64,000 nt of DNA from Porphyromonas sp. COT-239 OH1446. GTDB lineage: Bacteria > Bacteroidota > Bacteroidia > Bacteroidales > Porphyromonadaceae. Location: the NCBI RefSeq assembly GCF_000768875.1, contig NZ_JRAO01000027.1, forward strand, positions 34,266-98,265. Direction: 5' to 3'. Shown piece after piece: positions 25,916-34,192 of the stretch. The notes under the pieces were generated by a model, which saw only the letters and a list, made by a program, of their open reading frames with translations, was not told the origin of the DNA and did no database searches. The first letter of the stretch is position 1. Each line of letters begins with the position of its first letter. The translations under genes and the position numbers were made by a program.

Positions 25916-25923
25916 TATCTTTG
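25916..25923 (+). promoter_or_regulatory. Predicted -7 box of the mlaE-like operon
   Basis: Plus-strand TATCTTTG, with the start near 25930, about 19 bases before the ATG. It is arranged back-to-back with the lptB box. Confidence 0.55.
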
Positions 25924-25948
25924 TAGAGATAATTATACAGATCATTAA

Positions 25949-26695
25949 ATGAATATTAAAGCCTTAAAGCAATTAGGCGAATATACGCTGCTCATGCAGC
26001 GCACCTTCACATGGCCAGGGCGGTGGCGGATGTTTTACCGCAGCCTCGTGCGGGAAGTTTATGACCTCGGGGTGGGGTCGCTGGGGATTGTCTTCATCAT
26101 CTCCTTCTTCATCGGGGCGGTGATCACCATTCAGCTCTCGATCAATATCACCAGCCCACTGATCCCCAAGTTCACCATCGGATACTCGGCCCGAGAGATG
26201 GTACTGCTTGAGTTCTCCTCGACTCTGATGTGCCTCATCCTGGCGGGGAAGATCGGCTCGAGCATCGCCTCCGAGCTCGGGAGCATGCGAGTAACCGAAC
26301 AGATTGACGCCCTGGAGATCATGGGGGTCAATAGTGCCAACTTCCTCATCCTGCCCAAGGTCGTCGGGCTGATGCTCTTCGTCCCCATCCTCTCGATCTT
26401 CTCCATGGTCATGGGTATCGGTGGGGGCTATCTAGCGACCTTCATCACCGACACCATCCCCACCAAGGACTTCGAGTACGGGCTACAGCTCTTCTTCTCC
26501 CCGATCTACATCCTGCACTCGATCATCAAGTCGCTGGTCTATGCCTTTCTGATCGCCTCAGTCTCGTCCTACTACGGCTATTCGGTCAAGGGTGGGGCTC
26601 TACAGGTCGGTTCGGCCAGTACCAATGCGGTCGTGCAGAGCAGCGTGCTGATCCTCGTCTTCGACCTCTTACTGACCAATCTGCTGCTGACCTAG
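25949..26695 (+). CDS. mlaE: MlaE-like ABC transporter permease
   Basis: A 248-residue permease with five to six membrane helices. It has the MlaE (YrbE) family features: an N-terminal amphipathic segment, the FFIGAVITIQ and GKIGSSIASELGSMRVTEQIDALEIMGV core motifs, and FLILPKVVGLMLFVP. It forms the membrane part of a phospholipid transporter that maintains outer-membrane asymmetry. The ATPase partner follows 41 bp downstream. The MCE-domain partner (MlaD) is not visible here. Confidence 0.88.
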   Translation: MNIKALKQLGEYTLLMQRTFTWPGRWRMFYRSLVREVYDLGVGSLGIVFIISFFIGAVITIQLSINITSPLIPKFTIGYSAREMVLLEFSSTLMCLILAGKIGSSIASELGSMRVTEQIDALEIMGVNSANFLILPKVVGLMLFVPILSIFSMVMGIGGGYLATFITDTIPTKDFEYGLQLFFSPIYILHSIIKSLVYAFLIASVSSYYGYSVKGGALQVGSASTNAVVQSSVLILVFDLLLTNLLLT

Positions 26696-26736
26696 AGGCC
26701 CAGCGACCCGATCCCCTCTACACGAGAACTACTATT

Positions 26737-27486
26737 ATGATAGAAGTCAAATCACTATACAAATCCTTCGGGGACAAAGAGGTGCTCAAGGGCATTGATG
26801 CCACCTTCGAGCCCGGCAAGACGAACCTCATCATTGGCCGTAGCGGCGCAGGCAAGTCCGTCTTCGTCAAGTGTATGATCGGCCTCATCCCCCCAACCAG
26901 TGGACAAATCCTCTACCATGGGCGAGACATCGCAGCCATGGACAAGCGAGAGCTCCTTGGCCTCAGACGAGAGATGGGGATGCTCTTCCAGGGCTCAGCC
27001 CTCTTCGACAGTATGACCGTGCTGGAGAACGTGATGTTCCCCCTCGAGATGTTCTCCACCGATAGCTACAACGTCTACCGCCAACGTGCCAAGGATTATC
27101 TCGAGCGAGTAGGCCTTACCGAGGCCGCACACCGCTACCCTAGCGAGATCAGCGGAGGGATGATGAAGCGCACTGCCATTGCCCGAGCTATCGCCCTGGG
27201 GCCCAAATACCTCTTCTGCGACGAACCCAATTCGGGCCTAGACCCCAAGACCTCCAAACTCATTGACCAGCTCATCCAAGAGCTCACCCGAGAGTACAAT
27301 ATCACAACCATCGTCAATACCCACGATATGAACACCGTGCGCAGCATCGGCGACAAGATCATCTACGTGCACCAGGGGCGCAAGGAGTGGGAGGGTAGCA
27401 GTGAAACCATCGAGATGACAGGAACCGAACGCCTGCGCCACTTCATCGATGCAGGCCTGGACAACCAACCCGATACTAGCGAATAA
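26737..27486 (+). CDS. mlaF: MlaF-like ABC transporter ATP-binding protein
   Basis: A 249-residue ABC ATPase. Walker A is GRSGAGKS (about 34-41), the signature is ISGGMMKRTAIARAIAL (the SGGMxKR form is typical of MlaF) and Walker B is YLFCDEPNSGLDP. It hydrolyses ATP for the MlaE permease encoded just upstream. The next gene begins 29 bp later on the same strand. Confidence 0.88.
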   Translation: MIEVKSLYKSFGDKEVLKGIDATFEPGKTNLIIGRSGAGKSVFVKCMIGLIPPTSGQILYHGRDIAAMDKRELLGLRREMGMLFQGSALFDSMTVLENVMFPLEMFSTDSYNVYRQRAKDYLERVGLTEAAHRYPSEISGGMMKRTAIARAIALGPKYLFCDEPNSGLDPKTSKLIDQLIQELTREYNITTIVNTHDMNTVRSIGDKIIYVHQGRKEWEGSSETIEMTGTERLRHFIDAGLDNQPDTSE

Positions 27487-27515
27487 GGGAGACCCCCAAT
27501 ATCCTCACAGCAAAT

Positions 27516-28160
27516 ATGAAAAAGAACTCTATACTCTTCAACCTCCTCCTCATGCTCCTGCTCTCCAGCGTTCTGCTCTGGGGCATCATTTGGGGGCTCA
27601 AGGTCTACACCAAACACCATATCAACATCCCTATCCCAGAGGTTAGGGGCAAGACCCTAGAGCAGACGAGCTTGATCCTCTCGAGCAGTAACCTCTTCTA
27701 CGAAGTGGTAGACTCGGTTTACTCCCGAGAGGCCGTCCCAGGCACAGTCTTCGACGTTATCCCCGCCCCGGGGCACGAGGTCAAGCCTGGACGCACCATC
27801 TTCGTCAAGATCTACTCCAGCCAGCAGAGACGTGTGGCCCTACCCTACGTCAAGGACATGTCTGCCCGACAGGCCCTTGCATTGCTCCGAGGCCTCGGCT
27901 TCGAGCGAGTAGACCAACGCATCGTCTCAGGCCCTTACATCAACCTGGCTCAGGGCTTTGAGCTGCGCAACGGACAGCCCCTCAAGGCAGGCGATATGCT
28001 CAGTATCGACACCCCTATCGTCCTCCTGGTCGTGGGCAATGTGGCCGATACCCTCCCCCCTGTAGAGGGACTAATCGAGGACGAAAATGCCACTTGGACA
28101 CCCGAGGAGACACCGACGAAGAAAGCCGAAGAAGAACCCGAACCAAATGAGTGGTGGTAG
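27516..28160 (+). CDS. PASTA-domain membrane-anchored protein
   Basis: A 214-residue protein with one N-terminal membrane anchor (about 6-29) and at least two PASTA domains outside the membrane (about 35-100 and 105-172), ending in an acidic, disordered tail. There is no kinase or penicillin-binding domain. PASTA domains often bind peptidoglycan or cell-wall fragments. Bacteroidetes commonly carry such a protein just ahead of rluD, as here. A cell-envelope role is likely but unproven. Confidence 0.85.
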   Translation: MKKNSILFNLLLMLLLSSVLLWGIIWGLKVYTKHHINIPIPEVRGKTLEQTSLILSSSNLFYEVVDSVYSREAVPGTVFDVIPAPGHEVKPGRTIFVKIYSSQQRRVALPYVKDMSARQALALLRGLGFERVDQRIVSGPYINLAQGFELRNGQPLKAGDMLSIDTPIVLLVVGNVADTLPPVEGLIEDENATWTPEETPTKKAEEEPEPNEWW

Positions 28161-28161
28161 T

Positions 28162-29277
28162 ATGACTGGCGAACCTATAGAGGCTGACTGGCTCGAGGAG
28201 CTAGAGGCAGAGGTAGACGACGAATTGGAGCTCGACGAAACTGATCAAACCCTAGGCGAAGAGGCCGAGGGACAGCTCTATGAGCACTACCGCATCGTCG
28301 CTGATGCAGGGCAGGGATTGCTCCGAGTGGACAAGTTTCTCGCTATCCACATGACTCGCACTACTCGCAGCCGCATTCAGCAGGCTGCAGAGGCAGGTTA
28401 CATCTTCGCCAACGGGCAACCCGTGCGCAGCAACTATCGAGTCAAACCCCTCGATGTCATTACCCTACAGCTCAGACGCCCTCGCAGAGAGATTGAGATC
28501 ATCCCTGAGGATATCCCCCTCAATATTGTCTACGAAGACGACCATCTGCTCGTCGTCAATAAGCCTGCGGGCTTAGTCGTCCATCCAGGCCACGGCAACT
28601 ATACCGGGACGCTACTCAACGCTCTAGCTTACTATCTCAAGGATGACCCTCTCTACGACCCTAGCGACCCACGCCTAGGGCTGGTACACCGTATTGATAA
28701 GGACACCAGTGGACTCTTGGTCATTGCCAAGCGGGCTGAGGCGAAGGCACATCTGAACAAGCAATTCTTCGACAAGACAACCCACCGCTCCTATCGAGCC
28801 CTCGTATGGGGTCGCTTCAAAGAGCCCCGAGGAACTATTGTCGGTAATATTGGCCGCGACGAGCGAGACCGCCTACAGATGGCCGTCTACCCCGAGGATA
28901 GCGAGCGCGGTAAACACGCTGTAACGCATTACGAGGTCCTAGAGGAACTCGCCTATGTGAGCTGGATAGAGTGCCGTCTAGAAACGGGGCGAACGCATCA
29001 GATCCGAGCACATATGAAGCACATCGGGCATACCCTCTTCGCAGACGAACGTTATGGGGGGGATAAGATCTTGTGGGGCAATCAATTCTCTCGCTACAAG
29101 CAGTTCGTCTCGAATTGCTTGAAGATCTGCCCTCGACAGGCATTGCATGCTAAGACCCTCGGCTTTGAGCATCCAGCCACAGGCGAATGGATGGTCTTCG
29201 ACTCGGAACTTCCCGAGGATCTCTCGACCCTACTCGACCGCTGGCGCACGTATGCGGCCCAGGTGGATGAGCAGTAG
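28162..29277 (+). CDS. rluD: RluD-type 23S rRNA pseudouridine synthase
   Basis: About 371 residues from ATG 28162, two bases after the PASTA stop. ATG 28147, overlapping that stop, is also possible. An acidic N-terminal stretch precedes an S4 RNA-binding domain (LLRVDKFLAIHMTRTTRSRIQ) and the RluA-family catalytic domain with GLVHRIDKDTSGLLVIAK, in which Asp is the catalytic residue. It isomerises uridines in helix 69 of 23S rRNA. The acidic leader of ~45 residues is longer than in E. coli. Confidence 0.92.
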   Translation: MTGEPIEADWLEELEAEVDDELELDETDQTLGEEAEGQLYEHYRIVADAGQGLLRVDKFLAIHMTRTTRSRIQQAAEAGYIFANGQPVRSNYRVKPLDVITLQLRRPRREIEIIPEDIPLNIVYEDDHLLVVNKPAGLVVHPGHGNYTGTLLNALAYYLKDDPLYDPSDPRLGLVHRIDKDTSGLLVIAKRAEAKAHLNKQFFDKTTHRSYRALVWGRFKEPRGTIVGNIGRDERDRLQMAVYPEDSERGKHAVTHYEVLEELAYVSWIECRLETGRTHQIRAHMKHIGHTLFADERYGGDKILWGNQFSRYKQFVSNCLKICPRQALHAKTLGFEHPATGEWMVFDSELPEDLSTLLDRWRTYAAQVDEQ

Positions 29278-29286
29278 CGGCCGAAG

Positions 29287-29303
29287 CCTCTGAGTAGCAG
29301 AGG
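29287..29303. terminator. Short hairpin between convergent rluD and mnmD
   Basis: A 6-bp stem CCTCTG / CAGAGG with a 5-base loop in the 27-bp gap between the two stop codons. It is the only structure available to separate them. Confidence 0.4.
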
Positions 29304-29304
29304 G

Positions 29305-29997
29305 TTAGTCCTCTGAGCGATCGACTAGGCGAGCCCTGAGTACCTCTCGCTTGCCTCGAGGCCCAGGCAGACGCTCGACGAGGAAGCCTGATCGCTGTAG
29401 GCGTCGCCTCACCTCCCCCTTGGCGCAGTAAGTGGCGAGGATCGCCCCAGGGGCTGAGGCCTCGGCCAGTCGGGCAAAGACCTCCTCGGCCCATAGCTCT
29501 GGCTGTGCCTCGGGCGAGAAAGCGTCGAAGTAAATGAGGTCGTACCCCTGCCCCAGCTCTACCGAGAGCAGATCTGCTCGACGCTTGTGGAGCGTCATCC
29601 ATTCGTCAAGGGGATAGGGCTCGTCCCAAGGGGCTTGGTGCAGACGAAGGAGGAGCTCTGCCGCCTCGGCCCTGGGCTCGAGGTCGAAGTTCAGAAGCCG
29701 ATAGACCTCCGGCTCGATGGGATAGAGCTCCAGCGTCGTGTAATCAATAGGAGCACCACAGCGGGCCGCCTCGAGGCGAGTGAGCAAGGCATTGAGGCCC
29801 GTACCGAAGCCAACCTCAAGCACCCTCAGAGGCTCTCGACGAGGCTCAGAGAGCGCAGGCAGGAGGCCATAGCCGATGAAGATATGACGGCTCTCCTGCA
29901 GAGCCCCATGGGTCGAATGGTAGTGTTCCCCCAGGGCCTCATGGTAGAGCGTAGGACTACCATCCTCGGTCATACGTAGCAGCGGCTTATGCTTCAT
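29305..29997 (-). CDS. mnmD: tRNA U34 wobble methyltransferase MnmD
   Basis: A 230-residue protein matching the MnmD (Methyltransf_30) family. It has the early SRHIFIGYGL segment, the SAM-binding LEVGFGTGLNALLT (about 59-72), the catalytic-region DLIYFDAFSPEAQPELW, and TYCAKGEVRRRLQRSGF. It methylates 5-aminomethyl-2-thiouridine at the tRNA wobble position, the last step to mnm5s2U. E. coli fuses this domain to MnmC; here it stands alone, as is usual in Bacteroidetes. It lies 39 bp after the SpoU methylase gene. Confidence 0.88.
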   Translation of the reverse strand: MKHKPLLRMTEDGSPTLYHEALGEHYHSTHGALQESRHIFIGYGLLPALSEPRREPLRVLEVGFGTGLNALLTRLEAARCGAPIDYTTLELYPIEPEVYRLLNFDLEPRAEAAELLLRLHQAPWDEPYPLDEWMTLHKRRADLLSVELGQGYDLIYFDAFSPEAQPELWAEEVFARLAEASAPGAILATYCAKGEVRRRLQRSGFLVERLPGPRGKREVLRARLVDRSED

Positions 29998-30036
29998 CGT
30001 CAGGATCTCGATCTAATCAACAGAAACACCCCAGCC

Positions 30037-30573
30037 CTAGATCTGCCCGAGCCAAGGGCGAACGATCTGCCAAAGGGCTACTCCAGTGGCGACAGACACG
30101 TTGAGCGAATGCTTCGTACCCAGCTGAGGGATCTCGAGGCAGCCATGGCAGCGATCTAAGGCCTGCTGCGCCACGCCATGCACCTCATTCCCAATGACTA
30201 GAGCATACCGCTTGGACAGATCTGCCTCGAAGGCCTCGAGGCTCTGGCTACCGTGTGCCTGCTCGAGGGCATAGACCTCATAGCCCTCAGTGCGAAGGGC
30301 CTCGACGGCTTCGAGGGCTGTAGGGGCATAGCTCCAGGGGACGCTATCCTCCGCCCCAAGGGCTGTCTTGTGGATGTCGGGGTGAGGCGGGCGGGCGGTG
30401 ATGCCGCAGAGGACTAGTCCCTCGAGGCGAAAGGCGTCTGCCGTGCGGAAAACCGAGCCCACATTGTTCATACTGCGCACACTGTCGAGGACGACGACCA
30501 CAGGGATCTTCGTACTCTGAACGTAGGCCTCGGGGGCGAGGCGTTGCATCTCGGTGATCTTGAGCTTCCTCAT
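30037..30573 (-). CDS. SpoU/TrmH-family RNA 2'-O-methyltransferase
   Basis: A 178-residue SPOUT methyltransferase with the three knot motifs: NNVGSVFRTADAF, YALVIGNEVHGVAQ and IPQLGTKHSLNVSVATGVALW. The target RNA (tRNA or rRNA) cannot be told from the sequence. It starts 3 bp after truA in the topA-truA operon, which groups it with other RNA-modification genes. Confidence 0.9.
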   Translation of the reverse strand: MRKLKITEMQRLAPEAYVQSTKIPVVVVLDSVRSMNNVGSVFRTADAFRLEGLVLCGITARPPHPDIHKTALGAEDSVPWSYAPTALEAVEALRTEGYEVYALEQAHGSQSLEAFEADLSKRYALVIGNEVHGVAQQALDRCHGCLEIPQLGTKHSLNVSVATGVALWQIVRPWLGQI

Positions 30574-30576
30574 GGC

Positions 30577-31338
30577 TTAGTCTAGGGGAAGGAAGAGCTC
30601 CTCGGGATAATCTACCCTCTCGAGATAGAGGGCATGGGCGGGGGCAGAAGAGCCTGCCAAAGATCGATCCTCAGCCTCGATGACACGGGAGAAGTCCTCA
30701 GGGCTCATGCGCCCCTTACCGACCTGAAAGAGCGTGCCGACGATGGCACGCACCATATTGCGCAGGAAGCGGTCTGCCGTGATCGTAAAGACCAGCATAC
30801 CCGTCTCGGGATCACGCCGCCAATAGGCCTCCTGCACGTGGCAGATATTGGTCTTGACGTCGGTGTGCAGCTTGCTGAAGCTGGTGAAGTCGGTGAAGTG
30901 GGGCAGGAGCGAGGCAGCCTCATTCATCCGCTCTATATCGAGGTCGAAGTACATGCGCAGGACGAGGTCTTGGGCGAAGGGCATCTTCTCTCGAGAGACA
31001 TAATAACGGTAGGTGCGTCCCACAGCCGAGAAGCGTGCATGTGCCTCTGGTACAACGGGGACGATGCGGCTCAGAGCAATATCCTTGGGCAGCAGCCTAT
31101 CGGCTCGGAAGATCAGATGGCGAGCCTCCTCGAGGTCGAGGGGGAGGTCTATGTGTGCGACCATCTCTCGGGCATGCACTCCAGCATCCGTTCGCCCTGC
31201 GCCGAGGATGGCGGTGGGCTGCTGTAGGATGGTCGAGAGGGCTCGCTCGATGGTCTCCTGCACACTGGGGGCATTGGGCTGGGTCTGCCAGCCGCTGTAG
31301 GCTGTACCGTTGTAGCTGAGGTAGATGAAGTAGCGCAT
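30577..31338 (-). CDS. truA: tRNA pseudouridine(38-40) synthase
   Basis: A 253-residue TruA with the catalytic Asp51 in GAGRTDAGVHA and the usual FSKLHTD and RFLRNMVRAIVGTL segments. It makes pseudouridine at positions 38-40 of the anticodon arm. It starts 3 bp after the topA stop, so it is co-transcribed with topA and the SpoU methylase. Confidence 0.95.
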   Translation of the reverse strand: MRYFIYLSYNGTAYSGWQTQPNAPSVQETIERALSTILQQPTAILGAGRTDAGVHAREMVAHIDLPLDLEEARHLIFRADRLLPKDIALSRIVPVVPEAHARFSAVGRTYRYYVSREKMPFAQDLVLRMYFDLDIERMNEAASLLPHFTDFTSFSKLHTDVKTNICHVQEAYWRRDPETGMLVFTITADRFLRNMVRAIVGTLFQVGKGRMSPEDFSRVIEAEDRSLAGSSAPAHALYLERVDYPEELFLPLD

Positions 31339-31341
31339 CGC

Positions 31342-33735
31342 TTAGGCCTTGCTCTTGGCTCGTCTAGGGGTCTTGGAGCGAGGGGTACTGGCCGAGGCTG
31401 TCTTGGCCGCTCTACCCTTGCGGGCCGAAGGGGCGGGGGCAGCCTGGATGAGCCTCATGCAGTCCTCATAACTCAGCGAGGTGGCCTCCACCTCCTTGGG
31501 GATCTTGTAGTTTGCCCCTTGGTACTTGATATAAGGGCCGAAGCGACCGCTGCGTACCTGTAGGTCGGCATCCTCGTCGTAGGCCCGCAGGAGGCTCTTG
31601 CGCTCGGCCTCCTGCTTCGCCTCCATCAGCTCGATGGCCTCAGCGAGGGTGATAGTCATCGGATCGGCCTCCTTGGGCAGGCTGGCGAACTTACCATCGT
31701 GGCGCACATAAGGGCCGAAGCGACCAATGGCCACGGTTACGACCTTGTCTTGGTAGAGGCCCAGCTGACGAGGCAGCTCAAAGAGCTTGAGAGCCTCGGA
31801 GAGGGTGATCGTATCGAGCTGCTGACCAGTGCGTAGGGAGGCGAAGCGAGGCTTGTCCTCATCCTCGGCCGAGCCAATCATCACCATCGCTCCATAGCGG
31901 CCGATGGTGGCCGAGACGGGCTTACCTGTCGCAGGGTCTGTGCCTAGGAGACGAGTGCCCACACGCTGCTCGCCCTCGTGGCGTTCGGAGGCCTGCTCGA
32001 CGGCTGGGTGGAAGTCTTGATAGAATTCGTCGATCAGATCCTGCCAGCGCATCGCTCCCTCGGCTACCTGGTCGAAGCCCTCCTCGACACGTGCCGTGAA
32101 ATTGTAGTCTACAATACGGGGGAATTGCTCCACGAGGAAGTCATTAACCACGATGCCGATGTCAGTGGGGATGAGCTTACCCTTGTCTGCACCATAGAGC
32201 TCGGTGCGCTCCGAGCGACGTATTTGCCCCTCTTCGAGCCTAAGCTCAACGAAGCGACGCTCCCTCCCCTCTCGATCCGCCCGCTCGACATAGCCACGAG
32301 CCTGGATGGTTTGGATCGTGGGGGCATAAGTAGAGGGTCGGCCAATGCCCAGCTCCTCGAGCTTGCTCACCATCGAGGCCTCTGTATAGCGTGCAGGACG
32401 CTGGGCAAAGCGTTCGACAGCATCAAGTTGAGAGAGTGTGAGAGCCTGGTCCTCGCTGAGGGGGGGCAGGAGCTTGGCGGCACTGGTAGCCACGGGCTCG
32501 TCCTCGCCCGAGGACTCCATGTAGAGCTCGAGGAAGCCCTTGAAGATGACCACCTCGCCCTGTGCTACGAAGCTATGAGGTGAGCCCGAGACGGGGATGC
32601 TGACAGTCGTACGCTCGAGCTCGGCATCGGCCATCTGCGAGGCAAGGGTGCGGCGACGAATGAGCTGATAGAGTCGTTGCTCCTGCGGTGTGCCGCTGAT
32701 CGCCTCCTTGTCCATGTAGGTGGGACGGATGGCCTCGTGGGCCTCCTGAGCCCCCTTGCTCTTGGTCTGATACTTGCGGGCCTGATAGTAACGCTCGCCA
32801 TAGGTCGTCTTGACAACCTCGGCGATAGCCCCCATCGCCATCGACGAGAGGGAGACCGAGTCGGTACGCATATAGGTGATATGCCCCGACTCGTAGAGGC
32901 TTTGGGCCAGGCGCATGGTCTGCGTTACGGAGTAGCCAAACTTATGCGCAGCCTCTTGCTGTAACGTAGAGGTGGTGAAGGGGGCTGCGGGCGATCGCTT
33001 GCCCGAGCGACGGTTGATCGACCCAATGGAGAAGGCTTGCCCCGAGCACAGGGATAGGAAAGTCGAGGCCTCAGCCTCCTCCTCGAAGCGATGATTGAGC
33101 TCTGCTGAGAGCGAAGCCCCACCCTCGAGGGCAAACTCTGCCTGAACCCTAAAGCTCGAACTCGACACGAAGGCATTGATCTCCCGCTCACGATCGACGA
33201 CTAGACGTGCAGCCACTGACTGCACACGCCCAGCCGAGAGGGAGCGGCGAATGCGCCGCCAAAGCACGGGCGAGAGCTCGAAGCCCACGATACGATCTAG
33301 GACACGCCTAGCCTGCTGGGCATCGACCAAATCCTGGTCGATCGAGCGAGGATGCTCGAGGGCGTGTAGGAAGGCCTCGGAAGTGATCTCATGGAAGACA
33401 ATGCGTCTCGTCTTGGCCGGATCAAGATCCAAGGCTTGGCTCAGATGCCAAGCGATGGCCTCCCCCTCACGGTCTTCATCGGAAGCGAGGAAGACGAGGT
33501 CGGCACGCTTAGCTGCGGCCTTGAGCGAACGCACCAGCGCACGCTTGTCCTCAGAGATCTCGTACTCGGGGGCATAGTCATTGGCTAGATCGACGCTGAA
33601 GGCCTTCTGCTTGAGGTCTCGCACATGGCCTGCACTGGCCATAACGGTGTAGCCGGTGAGTTTTTTCTTGTTGAGGAAGCCTTGGATGAGCTCTGCCTTC
33701 TTGGGCGACTCGACGATGACTAGATTGTTTTGCAT
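31342..33735 (-). CDS. topA: DNA topoisomerase I
   Basis: A 797-residue type IA topoisomerase. I choose ATG 33735 (MQNNLVIVESPKKAELI), which starts the Toprim domain and lies downstream of the -7 box; the longer frame to 33786 would begin upstream of that box. The catalytic Tyr is in GHITYMRTDSVSL. The C-terminal third has RFGPY-type repeats (about 610-770) and a basic Ala/Lys/Arg-rich tail. Zinc-finger cysteines are absent from the tail. It relaxes negative supercoils and is first in the topA-truA-SpoU operon. Confidence 0.96.
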   Translation of the reverse strand: MQNNLVIVESPKKAELIQGFLNKKKLTGYTVMASAGHVRDLKQKAFSVDLANDYAPEYEISEDKRALVRSLKAAAKRADLVFLASDEDREGEAIAWHLSQALDLDPAKTRRIVFHEITSEAFLHALEHPRSIDQDLVDAQQARRVLDRIVGFELSPVLWRRIRRSLSAGRVQSVAARLVVDREREINAFVSSSSFRVQAEFALEGGASLSAELNHRFEEEAEASTFLSLCSGQAFSIGSINRRSGKRSPAAPFTTSTLQQEAAHKFGYSVTQTMRLAQSLYESGHITYMRTDSVSLSSMAMGAIAEVVKTTYGERYYQARKYQTKSKGAQEAHEAIRPTYMDKEAISGTPQEQRLYQLIRRRTLASQMADAELERTTVSIPVSGSPHSFVAQGEVVIFKGFLELYMESSGEDEPVATSAAKLLPPLSEDQALTLSQLDAVERFAQRPARYTEASMVSKLEELGIGRPSTYAPTIQTIQARGYVERADREGRERRFVELRLEEGQIRRSERTELYGADKGKLIPTDIGIVVNDFLVEQFPRIVDYNFTARVEEGFDQVAEGAMRWQDLIDEFYQDFHPAVEQASERHEGEQRVGTRLLGTDPATGKPVSATIGRYGAMVMIGSAEDEDKPRFASLRTGQQLDTITLSEALKLFELPRQLGLYQDKVVTVAIGRFGPYVRHDGKFASLPKEADPMTITLAEAIELMEAKQEAERKSLLRAYDEDADLQVRSGRFGPYIKYQGANYKIPKEVEATSLSYEDCMRLIQAAPAPSARKGRAAKTASASTPRSKTPRRAKSKA

Positions 33736-33774
33736 TCGTTCCAGCTGTATAATGGATTCGACGGCAAAGGTAAT

Positions 33775-33782
33775 GAGAATAA
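33775..33782 (-). promoter_or_regulatory. Predicted -7 box of topA
   Basis: Minus-strand TACCTTTG, with the start near 33768, about 33 bases before ATG 33735. It supports the downstream start codon. Confidence 0.6.
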
Positions 33783-33929
33783 ACAAAATGACTGACGAGC
33801 GTACACTTCGCTGTGCAGGGCAGGTCCGCTTGGGCTCTCCCAGCCTCCGAGATCGCAGCCCGATCCGTAGCCCAGCCTCCCTCTCTCGGGACTCTAGCGT
33901 AGGGTACAGAAGAGGCAGCGGCGGATCGG

Positions 33930-34060
33930 GCGGATAGATCCAAGTAGGATCTCACCATCGATCCTATTAGGATCGATGGTGAGACTCAGATAGGAGCTCG
34001 GGTGAAGTCCTACTTAGATCTCTACAGAGGCCTCGGAAGGCTCGCAGTCGAAGCCCTCCC
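33930..34060. repeat. 23-bp dyad repeat array D
   Basis: TAGGA at 33945, 33968 and 33991 (23 apart). Inverse TCCTA at 33962 and 34008, two units (46) apart and each 17 after a TAGGA. Positions 33950-33984 form a perfect palindrome with 17-bp arms around one T. It lies 3' of aspA, past its terminator, and upstream of topA. Confidence 0.85.
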
Positions 34061-34127
34061 CAGCACGCACCTGAGCTCTCGATAGGCTCTCCGATGAGGG
34101 GAGCTAGAGGGACACATCCCAAAGTAA

Positions 34128-34161
34128 ATCTCCCACCCCAGCACAGGCCGAGGTGGGAGAT
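34128..34161 (-). terminator. Hairpin terminator after aspA
   Basis: A 10-bp stem ATCTCCCACC / GGTGGGAGAT with a 14-base loop, 31 bp past the aspA stop, followed on the minus strand by TTTACTTT. Confidence 0.7.
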
Positions 34162-34192
34162 CATCTACGAGGGTATAGCCTCCAGGGGAGGA

